Source: an uncultured Flavobacteriaceae bacterium (GTDB lineage: Bacteria; Bacteroidota; Bacteroidia; Flavobacteriales; Flavobacteriaceae). Taken from it: a stretch of DNA of 7,632 nucleotides. The stretch spans positions 1 through 7,632 of the forward strand of contig CAJXBR010000024.1 in NCBI GenBank assembly GCA_913051755.1, given 5' to 3'. Of this stretch, positions 1-6,691 are shown piece by piece. The notes below the pieces were generated by a model. That model searched no databases, had not been told where the DNA came from, and worked only from the letters and a program-made list of their open reading frames with translations. A program made the translations under genes and the position numbers. Numbering within the stretch: position 1 is the stretch's first letter; the number at the start of each line of letters is the position of its first letter.

Positions 1-11
1 GTTCTTTTCAT
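1..11 (-). CDS. Start of an unidentified gene, cut by the left edge
   Basis: An ATG on the minus strand at 11-9 is followed by codons for Lys and Arg before the window ends. Only three full codons are visible, so the product cannot be named. The reason to call it a gene start is its context: a well-formed Bacteroidota promoter lies at 44-73 on the same strand, which would give a leader of roughly 25-30 bases, and the Lys-Arg opening is typical of an N-terminus. It is divergent from the TPR-like gene at 121. A start a little further left is possible. Confidence 0.4.
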
Positions 12-43
12 AATATATTGTGTATCTCTTACTCAAACGGCTG

Positions 44-73
44 CAAATATACAATATAAAACCACGATTTCAA
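44..73 (-). promoter_or_regulatory. Bacteroidota-type promoter for the left-edge gene
   Basis: Read on the minus strand this is TTG (73-71), a 19-base spacer, then TATATTTG (51-44). It matches the Bacteroidota consensus TTG-N17-23-TAnnTTTG exactly, at the favoured spacing. The core is followed by CAG, as in the extended cores seen elsewhere in this window. It points toward the ATG at 11. It is the best promoter in the window because both elements and the spacing agree. Confidence 0.6.
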
Positions 74-95
74 GAAGCATTTCATAAGAATTAAT

Positions 96-103
96 TATTT
101 TTG
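96..103 (+). promoter_or_regulatory. Possible -7 element for the TPR-like gene
   Basis: TATTTTTG matches TAnnTTTG and ends 17 bases before the ATG at 121, so the transcript leader would be only about 10-15 bases. I see no TTG at 17-23 bases upstream, so only half of the promoter is supported. It shares the 109-base divergent gap with the stronger minus-strand promoter at 44-73. Confidence 0.3.
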
Positions 104-120
104 AACAGAAAATCTATAAG

Positions 121-636
121 ATGTTTCCAAAATTTATCAAAATCGTTCTAGCCGTTTTAAGTTTGTTCTATGCTGTTTACCAATTTACAGAAGAATTTAT
201 CGGCAATGGCATTGCCTTGATCTTTCTTTCTGGAGTGTTTGTTTTCCTGTATTATAAAAATGAAATTCTATTGCTGGCTTTTCTCCGCATGCGAAAACAA
301 GATTTTCAGGGAACCGAAAGATGGTTAAACAGAATCAAAAATCCAGAAAGCGCTTTAACGACAAAGCAAGTTGGATATTATAATTTCATAAGAGGAGTCA
401 TCACTTCTCAATCAAATCTCACACAAGCAGAAAAATACTTTCGAAAAGCTATATCACTTGGTCTCAATATGAAGCATGATATGGCGATGGCAAAACTCAG
501 TCTTGCAGGGATTGTTATGCAAAAAAGAAGAAAAAGAGAAGCAACTACACTTCTCAAAGAAGCCAAAAAACTCGACAAACAAGGAATTATGGGCGAACAA
601 ATCAAGCTTATGCAACAACAGCTAAAGCGAATTTAG
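121..636 (+). CDS. Small membrane-anchored TPR-like protein, function unknown
   Basis: A 171-residue protein with two hydrophobic segments near the N-terminus (about residues 6-22 and 28-45) and a basic, helical C-terminal part. Residues about 83-153 look like two tetratricopeptide-type helix pairs: a Tyr-Tyr-Asn-Phe-rich helix, then AEKYFRKAISLGL (103-115), then KLSLAGIV (125-132) and ATTLLKEAKKLD (141-152). TPR units are protein-interaction scaffolds. Here they would sit in the cytoplasm, tethered to the inner membrane by a hairpin of two helices. I do not recognise a more specific family or role. Its stop overlaps the stop of the convergent transglycosylase gene by four bases. The ATG at 121 is favoured because the frame opens straight into the first membrane helix. 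Confidence 0.8.
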   Translation: MFPKFIKIVLAVLSLFYAVYQFTEEFIGNGIALIFLSGVFVFLYYKNEILLLAFLRMRKQDFQGTERWLNRIKNPESALTTKQVGYYNFIRGVITSQSNLTQAEKYFRKAISLGLNMKHDMAMAKLSLAGIVMQKRRKREATTLLKEAKKLDKQGIMGEQIKLMQQQLKRI

Positions 637-1526
637 TCCCCCAGGACGAGAATTCCATATTCCTTTTGGTTTCGATTGGCAGTTGAATGCCCTTTAATCC
701 AAGGGTTCAATTCTCGAAAATCAGCATAACTCATGTCGTGAGACAAGGCGAAATCAACCCAGTTAATGTTCGACTTGCTGATTCGAACAAGCTTGGTATT
801 TGGAAAAGCGTAAGCCTCCTCATCAGTAATCGCAAAACCATAGGTTTCAGGTGATTCAAAAATCAACTTTGTGGCGAGTAGTCGATACATATATCGACTG
901 GTTTCTTCATTGAGAAACAAATCGTAATAGGACTTTGCTTTTTGCTTGTTCATTGCAGATTGAATTCTCTGCATTCCAGCATTGTATGACGCTGCAGACA
1001 AAGTCCAATTCCCAAACACTTCATAAGCATCTTTCAAATATGCAGCTGCACTTTCAGTCGATTTTATTAGGTTTAGACGCTCATCAACATAATCATTGAC
1101 CTGCAATCCATATTCTCTTGCTGTTTGTGGCATAAACTGCCAAAAACCCTCTGCACCTGCTGGTGATTTTACATGAATCAAACCACTTTCAATGACTGCC
1201 AAATACTTAAAGTCATGTGGAATGCCATTTTTTCTGAGGATGGGCTCTATGATTGGAAAGTATTTTTTTGAACGTTTTAACACCAAAATCGTATTTGAAT
1301 GCCAAAAAGTATTAACCAATAATTCACGATCCAATCGCTCCTGGACATAGTTCTTATCCAGAGGTACTTTTTCATTGGCAAATGATATCATTTTTGGTTG
1401 TGATGGGATGCTTTGAAGCTTCAAATGAGTAGATGAAGTGCTGTTGGCTGTGTTGCATTTTGTCAAAAAAATGATTACAAATAACAGAAAGAAAAAAGTG
1501 AACTTTGGTAAAAACTTATTTTTCAT
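633..1526 (-). CDS. Lytic transglycosylase (SLT/MltD-like), exported
   Basis: Cleaves the MurNAc-GlcNAc bond of peptidoglycan to leave 1,6-anhydro ends, working outside the inner membrane. I start it at the ATG at 1526 (297 residues), not at the frame's first ATG at 1562. The 1526 start gives an ATGA overlap with the upstream hydrolase gene and puts a Lys-rich N-terminus directly before the hydrophobic signal segment (residues about 9-22). The SLT domain spans about 90-225. It shows the catalytic Glu113 in VIESG, the GFWQFMP motif at 127-133, AAYL at 161-164 and ASYNAG at 179-184. The tail, about 245-296, with ELNPW at 272-276, resembles the LysM-like C-terminal module of flavobacterial MltD-type proteins. 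Cys24 could be a lipidation site, but Lys23 at the -1 position is atypical, so a soluble periplasmic form is also possible. Confidence 0.9.
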   Translation of the reverse strand: MKNKFLPKFTFFFLLFVIIFLTKCNTANSTSSTHLKLQSIPSQPKMISFANEKVPLDKNYVQERLDRELLVNTFWHSNTILVLKRSKKYFPIIEPILRKNGIPHDFKYLAVIESGLIHVKSPAGAEGFWQFMPQTAREYGLQVNDYVDERLNLIKSTESAAAYLKDAYEVFGNWTLSAASYNAGMQRIQSAMNKQKAKSYYDLFLNEETSRYMYRLLATKLIFESPETYGFAITDEEAYAFPNTKLVRISKSNINWVDFALSHDMSYADFRELNPWIKGHSTANRNQKEYGILVLGD

Positions 1527-2179
1527 TTTGATATGATTTCTGGAAGATGTTTGTTGAGCCAAGGTGCTTTTTGCAAAATCAAGGCGTGTGTTCCACCTGG
1601 TACTGATATATAATTTTTGATAGTAAATACTGGAATCAAAGCATCAATGGAACCATGAATATGAACCACATCTGGGTCAGCTTCTTCTCTATCCCATTGA
1701 AAAAAATGATGCAAAGCCCAGTCAAGATACTTTTTATCTCGAACAGAAAGGTAATACTTATGAAGCTTCATTCTCTTTTTCATGGATGGTCCAAAAACAA
1801 AACTGATAAAGTCCTCTGTTTTATCAACCCATTGTATTGGGAAATATTTATACGCCTTCGATTTTCGACCAAGTGTGAAGTGAATTGGGAATTCCTTAAA
1901 TGACTTTACACTAGATATGATAATGACCTTTTTTGTTGAAATAATTTTGCTCATTTCCTGAACGATAATTCCTCCAAACGAAACACCAATCAAAACTGGC
2001 TGCTCATGCGTTATCTTTTCACTCAGCCGACTGACGTATGACTGAAGGCTCTCGTCTTCTGTAGGCTCAATCCAATCCAACAAATGAATTTTATACTGTT
2101 TGGGCAAACGTACGTATTCAAAAATTTTCGAATTTGCTGCCATTCCAGGCATACAATACACATGGATTTCATTATTCAT
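1523..2179 (-). CDS. Alpha/beta hydrolase fold protein
   Basis: A 218-residue cytoplasmic hydrolase of the alpha/beta fold. The nucleophile elbow is GVSFGG (65-70), with Ser67 as nucleophile. The probable acid is Asp179 in HGSIDALIP, and the probable base is His198 in GGTHALI. An oxyanion-side loop is visible near CMPGMAANS (9-17). The order and spacing of the triad fit the family, which usually has 220-280 residues, so this member is compact with a short cap region. The substrate (ester, thioester or other) cannot be read from the sequence. It is the first gene of a two-gene unit: its TGA overlaps the ATG of the transglycosylase in an ATGA, which suggests translational coupling. No signal peptide is seen, so it works in a different compartment from its operon partner. 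Confidence 0.85.
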   Translation of the reverse strand: MNNEIHVYCMPGMAANSKIFEYVRLPKQYKIHLLDWIEPTEDESLQSYVSRLSEKITHEQPVLIGVSFGGIIVQEMSKIISTKKVIIISSVKSFKEFPIHFTLGRKSKAYKYFPIQWVDKTEDFISFVFGPSMKKRMKLHKYYLSVRDKKYLDWALHHFFQWDREEADPDVVHIHGSIDALIPVFTIKNYISVPGGTHALILQKAPWLNKHLPEIISK

Positions 2180-2186
2180 GACCCTA

Positions 2187-2194
2187 CAAAACTA
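2187..2194 (-). promoter_or_regulatory. Possible -7 element for the hydrolase-transglycosylase operon
   Basis: On the minus strand TAGTTTTG fits TAnnTTTG and ends 7 bases before the ATG at 2179. If used, transcription would begin almost at the start codon, giving a nearly leaderless mRNA. There is no TTG at the expected distance upstream, so support is weak. Confidence 0.22.
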
Positions 2195-2213
2195 CAGTCT
2201 TTTTTATTTTGCT

Positions 2214-2221
2214 TAAATTTG
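2214..2221 (+). promoter_or_regulatory. -7 element for the small GNAT-fold gene
   Basis: TAAATTTG matches TAnnTTTG and continues as CAG, the same extension found at three other cores in this window. It ends 16 bases before the ATG at 2238. No -33 TTG is visible at 17-23 bases upstream. Confidence 0.42.
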
Positions 2222-2237
2222 CAGAAAGTTTGATGTT

Positions 2238-2522
2238 ATGGAAATCATAGATAATTCCTTTTTGCGCCAATTTGAAACCGAAACAAATGACGGTTTGGCC
2301 AAAATCGAGTATGCGCAACAAGAAAGAAAAATTTTTCTGACAAAATTGATATTACCTAAAAATATCGATGACGCTATTTTTAAAGAGGAATTCATTAAAG
2401 AAGTGCTTTCCATCATCGAAGATCGTAACGTGAGTGTGATGCCAACAAGCCCTGATATCGTAAGTTTTATTAAAAAAAACAAGAGGTATCGCAGCATGCT
2501 TCCTGTTGGTGTACGTATCTAA
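2238..2522 (+). CDS. Short GNAT-fold protein (YjdJ-like), apparently degenerate
   Basis: A 94-residue protein that follows the layout of the short GCN5-related acetyltransferase family typified by YjdJ (Acetyltransf_CG). It has a strand with AKIEYAQQERKIFLTKLILP (21-40), a helix at about 47-62, then VSVMPTSPDIVSFIKKNKRY (65-84), matching the family's conserved Pro-x-Cys-Pro...His-Pro-Glu-Tyr block. Two features of an active enzyme are missing. The Gly-rich acetyl-CoA loop (RGxGxG type) is replaced by NIDDAIFKEEF (42-52), and the usual Cys is Ser71. I recall close relatives of this form as conserved in flavobacteria, so it is probably a maintained protein with a changed role and not a decaying gene. 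It is divergent from the hydrolase operon, and its TAA overlaps the mtaB stop by four bases. Confidence 0.8.
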   Translation: MEIIDNSFLRQFETETNDGLAKIEYAQQERKIFLTKLILPKNIDDAIFKEEFIKEVLSIIEDRNVSVMPTSPDIVSFIKKNKRYRSMLPVGVRI

Positions 2523-3841
2523 ACCAATTGCAGTTTTGCGAGTCTAACCATCCCCCTCTGATCAATTTCTGAAAGGGTTGCTTTAAGTGTTCGATTTTGA
2601 AGACCAGGATCCCATGGCATTCTGACTTTTACATAGTTTTCTGTAAATCCTTGGATATAGCCTTCTTTATTTTCAGCTTCAAATAAAATGGTTTTTGTTT
2701 TATGAAGTTGACTTTCATAAAAAGCATGACGCTTTTTTGCAGACAATCCTCGCATCATCTTCGATCGTTTTTGTTTCACTGCTCTTGGCACTTGTTTTTG
2801 CATAGATGCTGCTGGCGTATTGGGTCGCTCAGAGTATGAAAACACGTGGAGATAGGAGACTTGCAGATCAACTAAGAAAGAATAGGTGTCTAAAAAGTGT
2901 TGGTCTGATTCGCCTGGAAAGCCAACAATAACATCCACTCCAATACAAGCATCTGGCATCAAACGCTTGATTTGATTGACTCGATCAACATATAATTCGC
3001 GTTGATAACGACGACGCATTTGACCAAGAATTTCATTGTTTCCACTCTGGAGTGGAATATGAAAATGAGGGACAAATCGTTTGGATTCAGCAACAAAATT
3101 GATCAACTCTTCCGAAAGTAAGTTAGGCTCAATCGAAGAGATTCGAAAACGATCTATTCCCTCAACCTCGTCTAGTGCTTGCACAAGTTCAAGAAAAGTA
3201 TGCTCATGTTTTTTATTGCCAAATTCACCTTTCCCATAGTCGCCAATATTGACCCCAGTCAATACAATTTCTTTGATGTCTTTACGCACAATTTCTTTGG
3301 CCTGACTGATGATGTTCTCTAGCACACCACTTCTTGAAATTCCACGTGCTTGTGGGATAGTGCAATAGGTGCACTTATAATCACAACCATCTTGAACCTT
3401 TAAAAACGCACGTGTGCGCTCTCCAATCGCATAGCTCCCAACATAGGTGTCTGTTTCTTCGATAGAACAAGCATGAACTTGGGTTTGCTCTTTTCTTGAT
3501 AAATCAGTTAAATAAGATATTATGTCAAATTTTTCTTTCGCACCTAAAACCATATCAACACTGCCTTCTTTGGCCAATTCTTCAGGTTGAAGTTGGGCAT
3601 AACAACCAACTGCAATCAAGTATGCATTGGGATTGCGCTGGCGCGTTTGGCGTGCCAATGAATTGAATTTTTTATCCGCATTGTCAGTGACTGAGCAAGT
3701 ATTAATGACATAAACATCAGCTTTCATGTCAAAAGGAACCCTCTCATAACCTGCTTCGGTAAACTTACGTGCCAAAGTAGAGGTCTCTGAAAAATTTAGT
3801 TTACAACCTAAGGTTTTAAAAGCAACAGTCGCAGATATCAA
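2519..3841 (-). CDS. mtaB: tRNA t6A37 methylthiotransferase MtaB
   Basis: A radical-SAM enzyme that adds a methylthio group to t6A at position 37 of tRNAs reading ANN codons, giving ms2t6A. All three domains are present in 440 residues, the normal length. The N-terminal MTTase domain has cluster ligands Cys13 (TLGCKLN), Cys49 (NTCSVT) and Cys80 (VGCYAQ). The radical-SAM domain has Cys153, Cys157 and Cys160 in CDYKCTYC. A C-terminal TRAM RNA-binding domain spans about 380-437. TLGCKLN and NTCSVT are typical of MtaB, as against MiaB or RimO. The start is a TTG at 3841-3839. An in-frame stop lies at 3862-3860, and the first in-frame ATG (Met39) would delete Cys13. The product acts in the cytoplasm. 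The gene is divergent from the lipoprotein gene at 3887. Confidence 0.95.
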   Translation of the reverse strand: MISATVAFKTLGCKLNFSETSTLARKFTEAGYERVPFDMKADVYVINTCSVTDNADKKFNSLARQTRQRNPNAYLIAVGCYAQLQPEELAKEGSVDMVLGAKEKFDIISYLTDLSRKEQTQVHACSIEETDTYVGSYAIGERTRAFLKVQDGCDYKCTYCTIPQARGISRSGVLENIISQAKEIVRKDIKEIVLTGVNIGDYGKGEFGNKKHEHTFLELVQALDEVEGIDRFRISSIEPNLLSEELINFVAESKRFVPHFHIPLQSGNNEILGQMRRRYQRELYVDRVNQIKRLMPDACIGVDVIVGFPGESDQHFLDTYSFLVDLQVSYLHVFSYSERPNTPAASMQKQVPRAVKQKRSKMMRGLSAKKRHAFYESQLHKTKTILFEAENKEGYIQGFTENYVKVRMPWDPGLQNRTLKATLSEIDQRGMVRLAKLQLV

Positions 3842-3873
3842 AACTTTATTAGAATTGGTTTAATTTTATGGTG

Positions 3874-3900
3874 CAAATATAAAGCCTTGGAAAGGAACAA
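3874..3900 (-). promoter_or_regulatory. Promoter for mtaB
   Basis: On the minus strand TATATTTG (3881-3874) is followed by CAC and lies 32 bases before the TTG start, giving a leader of roughly 28 bases. A TTG at 3900-3898 is 16 bases upstream, one short of the usual 17-23. The -33 element falls inside the first codons of the divergent lipoprotein gene, and the core lies just before that gene's start codon. Confidence 0.5.
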
Positions 3901-5500
3901 AAAATATAGTTTGATTTGGTTTGGATTTATTTCAATAATCCTTATTTGTCTATTAGGGTGTTCTTCAAACAACAAAATCGATTCCCAGCATATTTTTCGA
4001 CTCAATATTCATGAAAACATCAATACCCTAGATCCTGCATACGCACGAGATTTGCGAAGTATTTGGGCAATGAATCAAATTTTTAATGGTCTTGTACGAC
4101 TTGACGATGAACTCAACATACAACCTGATATTGCAACCCATTGGGAGATTTCTGAAGATGCAAAAACCTATCTCTTTTATTTACGTGATGATGTCTATTT
4201 TCATAAGTCTGAAATCTTTGGAGATCAAAAAACGAGAGTTGTCACTGCCAGTGATTTTGTTTATAGTTTTAACAGGATTAAAAACAAAAAAATTGCATCA
4301 CCAGGGCTGTGGACACTGGAGAGTGTAAAGCATTACGAAGCTATTGATGATAAAACATTTAAAATTGAACTCATCCATCCTTTTAGTCCTTTTCTCGGGA
4401 TTTTGAGTATGAAGTACCTCAGTGTTCTACCAGAAGAACTTAATGACCTTCCAAACAACGCCATCAGTACCAAACCAATTGGTACAGGGCCATTTTATGT
4501 TAAAGCTTGGATGCAAAACCTAAAAATGGTGTTGCGAAAAAATCAACTGTATTTTGAAACCAACGAAAAGGGAGAGCAGTTGCCACATCTCGAATCTGTG
4601 GCCATCACTTTTGTGCCAGATAAACAAAGTGAGTTTCTGTTGTTTCTGCAAGGGAAATTAGACATGATCAATTCGCTGGATGCATCATATAAAGATGAGT
4701 TGCTGGATAAAAATGGACAATTGAAAAAGAAGTACAGAAACAGCATCAAGCTCCTCCGTTCTCCTTATCTAAATACAGAATATATCGGCATTTACTTGAA
4801 CAATAAAAAAGCTGAAATTCAATCCATTGCCTTGCGAAAAGCACTAAATTATGGTCTTGATCGACAGGAAATGATTCGGTTTTTAAAAAATAATATCGGA
4901 AATCCTGCAACTAAAGGTTTTATCCCTCATGGACTCAATACCAATCTAGCTGTTCAAGGGTATTCGTTTGACATGAAAAAGTCAAAAGAGCTCTTGGAGC
5001 AGTTTCGTGTAGATACTGGGATTCAGAATCCGACCTTTTCTCTCGCAACAGATGAAAATTATGTTGATTTGTGTACATATCTTCAAAATGCATACAATAA
5101 AATTGGGATAACGATCAACATTGAGGTGATGCCTTCAGCAGCATTGCGCGAGGCCAAGTCGAATGGAAAATTAGAATTATTTCGTGCCAGCTGGGTAGCA
5201 GACTACCCTGATCCTGAAAATTATCTACTGCCTTATTTTTCAGAAAATTTTTCTCCAAATGGCCCCAATTACACGCACTTCAAAAGCAAAACATTTGACG
5301 ACGGCTATAAAGAAATCGCTGCAACCTTGGATGCAGATCGACGGAACAATTTGATCAACAACTTAGATCAACAACTGATTGATACAGCACCTTTTGTTCT
5401 GTTGTATTATGATGAAGTTCTTCGCTTCACACACCCCAATGTAGAGGGAATGATCCCCAATCCAGTGAATATGCTTGATCTTCGAAGAGTAAGAAAATGA
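3887..5500 (+). CDS. Peptide-type ABC substrate-binding lipoprotein (SBP family 5)
   Basis: A 537-residue extracytoplasmic binding protein of the DppA/OppA/NikA family, normal in length. The N-terminus has a Lys/Arg patch (3-6), a hydrophobic stretch (about 9-23) and a lipobox LLGC with lipidated Cys25, followed by SSNN. Family landmarks include NTLDPAYARD (46-55), HWEISEDAKTYLFYLRDDVYFH (85-106), PIGTGPFYVK (197-206), ALRKALNYGLDR (315-326) and SWVADYPDPENYL (435-447). It should bind oligopeptides or a similar ligand at the membrane face. No permease or ATPase gene is adjacent, so its partner is elsewhere or unknown. The start is a TTG at 3887: no in-frame ATG exists before Met62, and the only later candidate that keeps the lipobox (TTG at 3911) would lose the basic N-terminus. 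Confidence 0.9.
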   Translation: MERNKKYSLIWFGFISIILICLLGCSSNNKIDSQHIFRLNIHENINTLDPAYARDLRSIWAMNQIFNGLVRLDDELNIQPDIATHWEISEDAKTYLFYLRDDVYFHKSEIFGDQKTRVVTASDFVYSFNRIKNKKIASPGLWTLESVKHYEAIDDKTFKIELIHPFSPFLGILSMKYLSVLPEELNDLPNNAISTKPIGTGPFYVKAWMQNLKMVLRKNQLYFETNEKGEQLPHLESVAITFVPDKQSEFLLFLQGKLDMINSLDASYKDELLDKNGQLKKKYRNSIKLLRSPYLNTEYIGIYLNNKKAEIQSIALRKALNYGLDRQEMIRFLKNNIGNPATKGFIPHGLNTNLAVQGYSFDMKKSKELLEQFRVDTGIQNPTFSLATDENYVDLCTYLQNAYNKIGITINIEVMPSAALREAKSNGKLELFRASWVADYPDPENYLLPYFSENFSPNGPNYTHFKSKTFDDGYKEIAATLDADRRNNLINNLDQQLIDTAPFVLLYYDEVLRFTHPNVEGMIPNPVNMLDLRRVRK

Positions 5501-5507
5501 ACGTGAA

Positions 5508-6674
5508 TTAATTTCTGAGGTTTGCAGTACTTTGAAATACTGTTTGTAGATGCTCGCTTTCCTTTAAGGTAAGTTCAACACCCCGTCTCTTTTTCATAGT
5601 TTTTGCAGTTTCGATTACTTTATCGATTTGGTTTTCGGTAAAGCCTTGTGCGCCTCCTCTCGAAAAACTAGGGATAAACTGGCGTGGGAAACCATGCCCA
5701 AATAAGTTACAACCAACCCCAATAACAGTAGCAGTATTAAAAGTGGTTTGAATAGCACATTGGGAGTAATCTCCCATCATAAGTCCACAAAACTGCAAGT
5801 CAGTATTGGCGAAATTACCAATCTTATAATCCCAAACACGTAAAAGCCCATAATCATTTTTAAGGTTTGAAGCATCTGTCCCGGCGCCAATATTACACCA
5901 CTCGCCAATCACAGCATTACCCAAAAAGCCATCATGACCTTTGTTGGAATTGCCAAAGAAAACAACATTATTGACTTCCCCTCCGACTTTTGCCTTTGGT
6001 CCAATGGAGCAATTGGAATAAACCTTGGTGCCCATTTTAATAATACTGTTTTTTCCAATATACAAAGGTCCCCTCAACATAGAGCCCTCCATGATTGTTG
6101 CGCCCTCTTCAATGAAAATTGGGCCATCGGATGTATTTAAGCTAACCCCTTCCATGTTCACATTGGAGCCGATTGTAATTCCACCATCGCCAATTTGTAA
6201 GTTGGTGTCTGCTATCTTTGCGGAGATTTTGTCTTGTGAGAGTATAGAAATATCAAATCGCAGTGCATGCTCATTCATAAGGAAAAGATCCCAGTTGTGT
6301 TTGATACGAGTATATTTTGATTTTTGAATCGAAATGTTTTCGTATGAATCTAACCTAAAATCATTTGAAGCAACACTCCCATGATAAGCAAGAACCTCAC
6401 CCTCGCAGACGAGTTTTTGATTGGGAGCTAAAGATTGAACAGCATCGACAAATTCTAGAGTAGGAATCAAAGACGCTAGTATGCATATGTCAGGGGTTAT
6501 GTCATTTGGTTCAGTTAGATAATCAACTGTTTCGACAGTCACAGTATTTGCAAACAATTTGAGCCATCGCTCTCTAAAAGTCATACCACCCATAAACAAG
6601 TCAGCAACAGGGTGCAAATAGACAAAAGGAAGCAAGTATTCTCTGTCTAATCCATCAAACAACCGGATATTCAT
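5508..6674 (-). CDS. GlmU-like sugar nucleotidyltransferase/acetyltransferase (alternative bacterial GlmU type)
   Basis: A 388-residue protein of the alternative GlmU family found in Bacteroidota. The N-terminal part (about 1-150) is the divergent nucleotidyltransferase domain (NTP_transf_4 type), with HPVADLFMGGMTFRERW (21-37) corresponding to the family's RPVADLR...TxREKW block in place of the usual GlmU Gly-rich loop. Residues about 160-335 are hexapeptide repeats of a left-handed beta helix. Within these, GHDGFLG (246-252) and NIGAGT (261-266) line up with the acetyltransferase site of E. coli GlmU: His247 matches the catalytic His363, Asn261 matches Asn377, and Phe250 replaces Tyr366. 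The likely role is making UDP-GlcNAc or a related sugar for the cell wall. Which activities remain is inference. It is cytoplasmic. Its stop lies 7 bases from the convergent lipoprotein stop. Confidence 0.85.
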   Translation of the reverse strand: MNIRLFDGLDREYLLPFVYLHPVADLFMGGMTFRERWLKLFANTVTVETVDYLTEPNDITPDICILASLIPTLEFVDAVQSLAPNQKLVCEGEVLAYHGSVASNDFRLDSYENISIQKSKYTRIKHNWDLFLMNEHALRFDISILSQDKISAKIADTNLQIGDGGITIGSNVNMEGVSLNTSDGPIFIEEGATIMEGSMLRGPLYIGKNSIIKMGTKVYSNCSIGPKAKVGGEVNNVVFFGNSNKGHDGFLGNAVIGEWCNIGAGTDASNLKNDYGLLRVWDYKIGNFANTDLQFCGLMMGDYSQCAIQTTFNTATVIGVGCNLFGHGFPRQFIPSFSRGGAQGFTENQIDKVIETAKTMKKRRGVELTLKESEHLQTVFQSTANLRN

Positions 6675-6691
6675 GTGATGTTGTAAAGTCT

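Noticed and set aside
636..647. GTCC-CCCA-GGAC hairpin just after the TPR-like gene stop, as a terminator
   Set aside because: Only four pairs, no T tract follows on either strand, and the bases are the last codons of the transglycosylase gene.
3850..3868. Plus-strand promoter for the lipoprotein gene (TAGAATTG at 3850-3857 or TAATTTTA at 3861-3868)
   Set aside because: Each misses the TAnnTTTG core by one base and neither has a TTG at 17-23 bases upstream; in such AT-rich DNA this is expected by chance.
3868..3890. Frameshift near the lipoprotein start, so that the ATG at 3868 would be the true start
   Set aside because: The frame from that ATG reaches TAA after four codons, so a single insertion or deletion would have to fall within a few bases; a TTG start is simpler.
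5506..5513. AATTAATT palindrome between the lipoprotein and GlmU-like stops
   Set aside because: Eight AT-only bases in AT-rich DNA; too weak for a terminator and without a second copy to suggest a binding site.
6025..6327. Plus-strand open frame inside the GlmU-like gene (and similar ones at 1655-1903 and 4086-4328)
   Set aside because: Each lies wholly within a well-supported gene, has no recognisable motif, and has no promoter core; they are by-products of the real frame.
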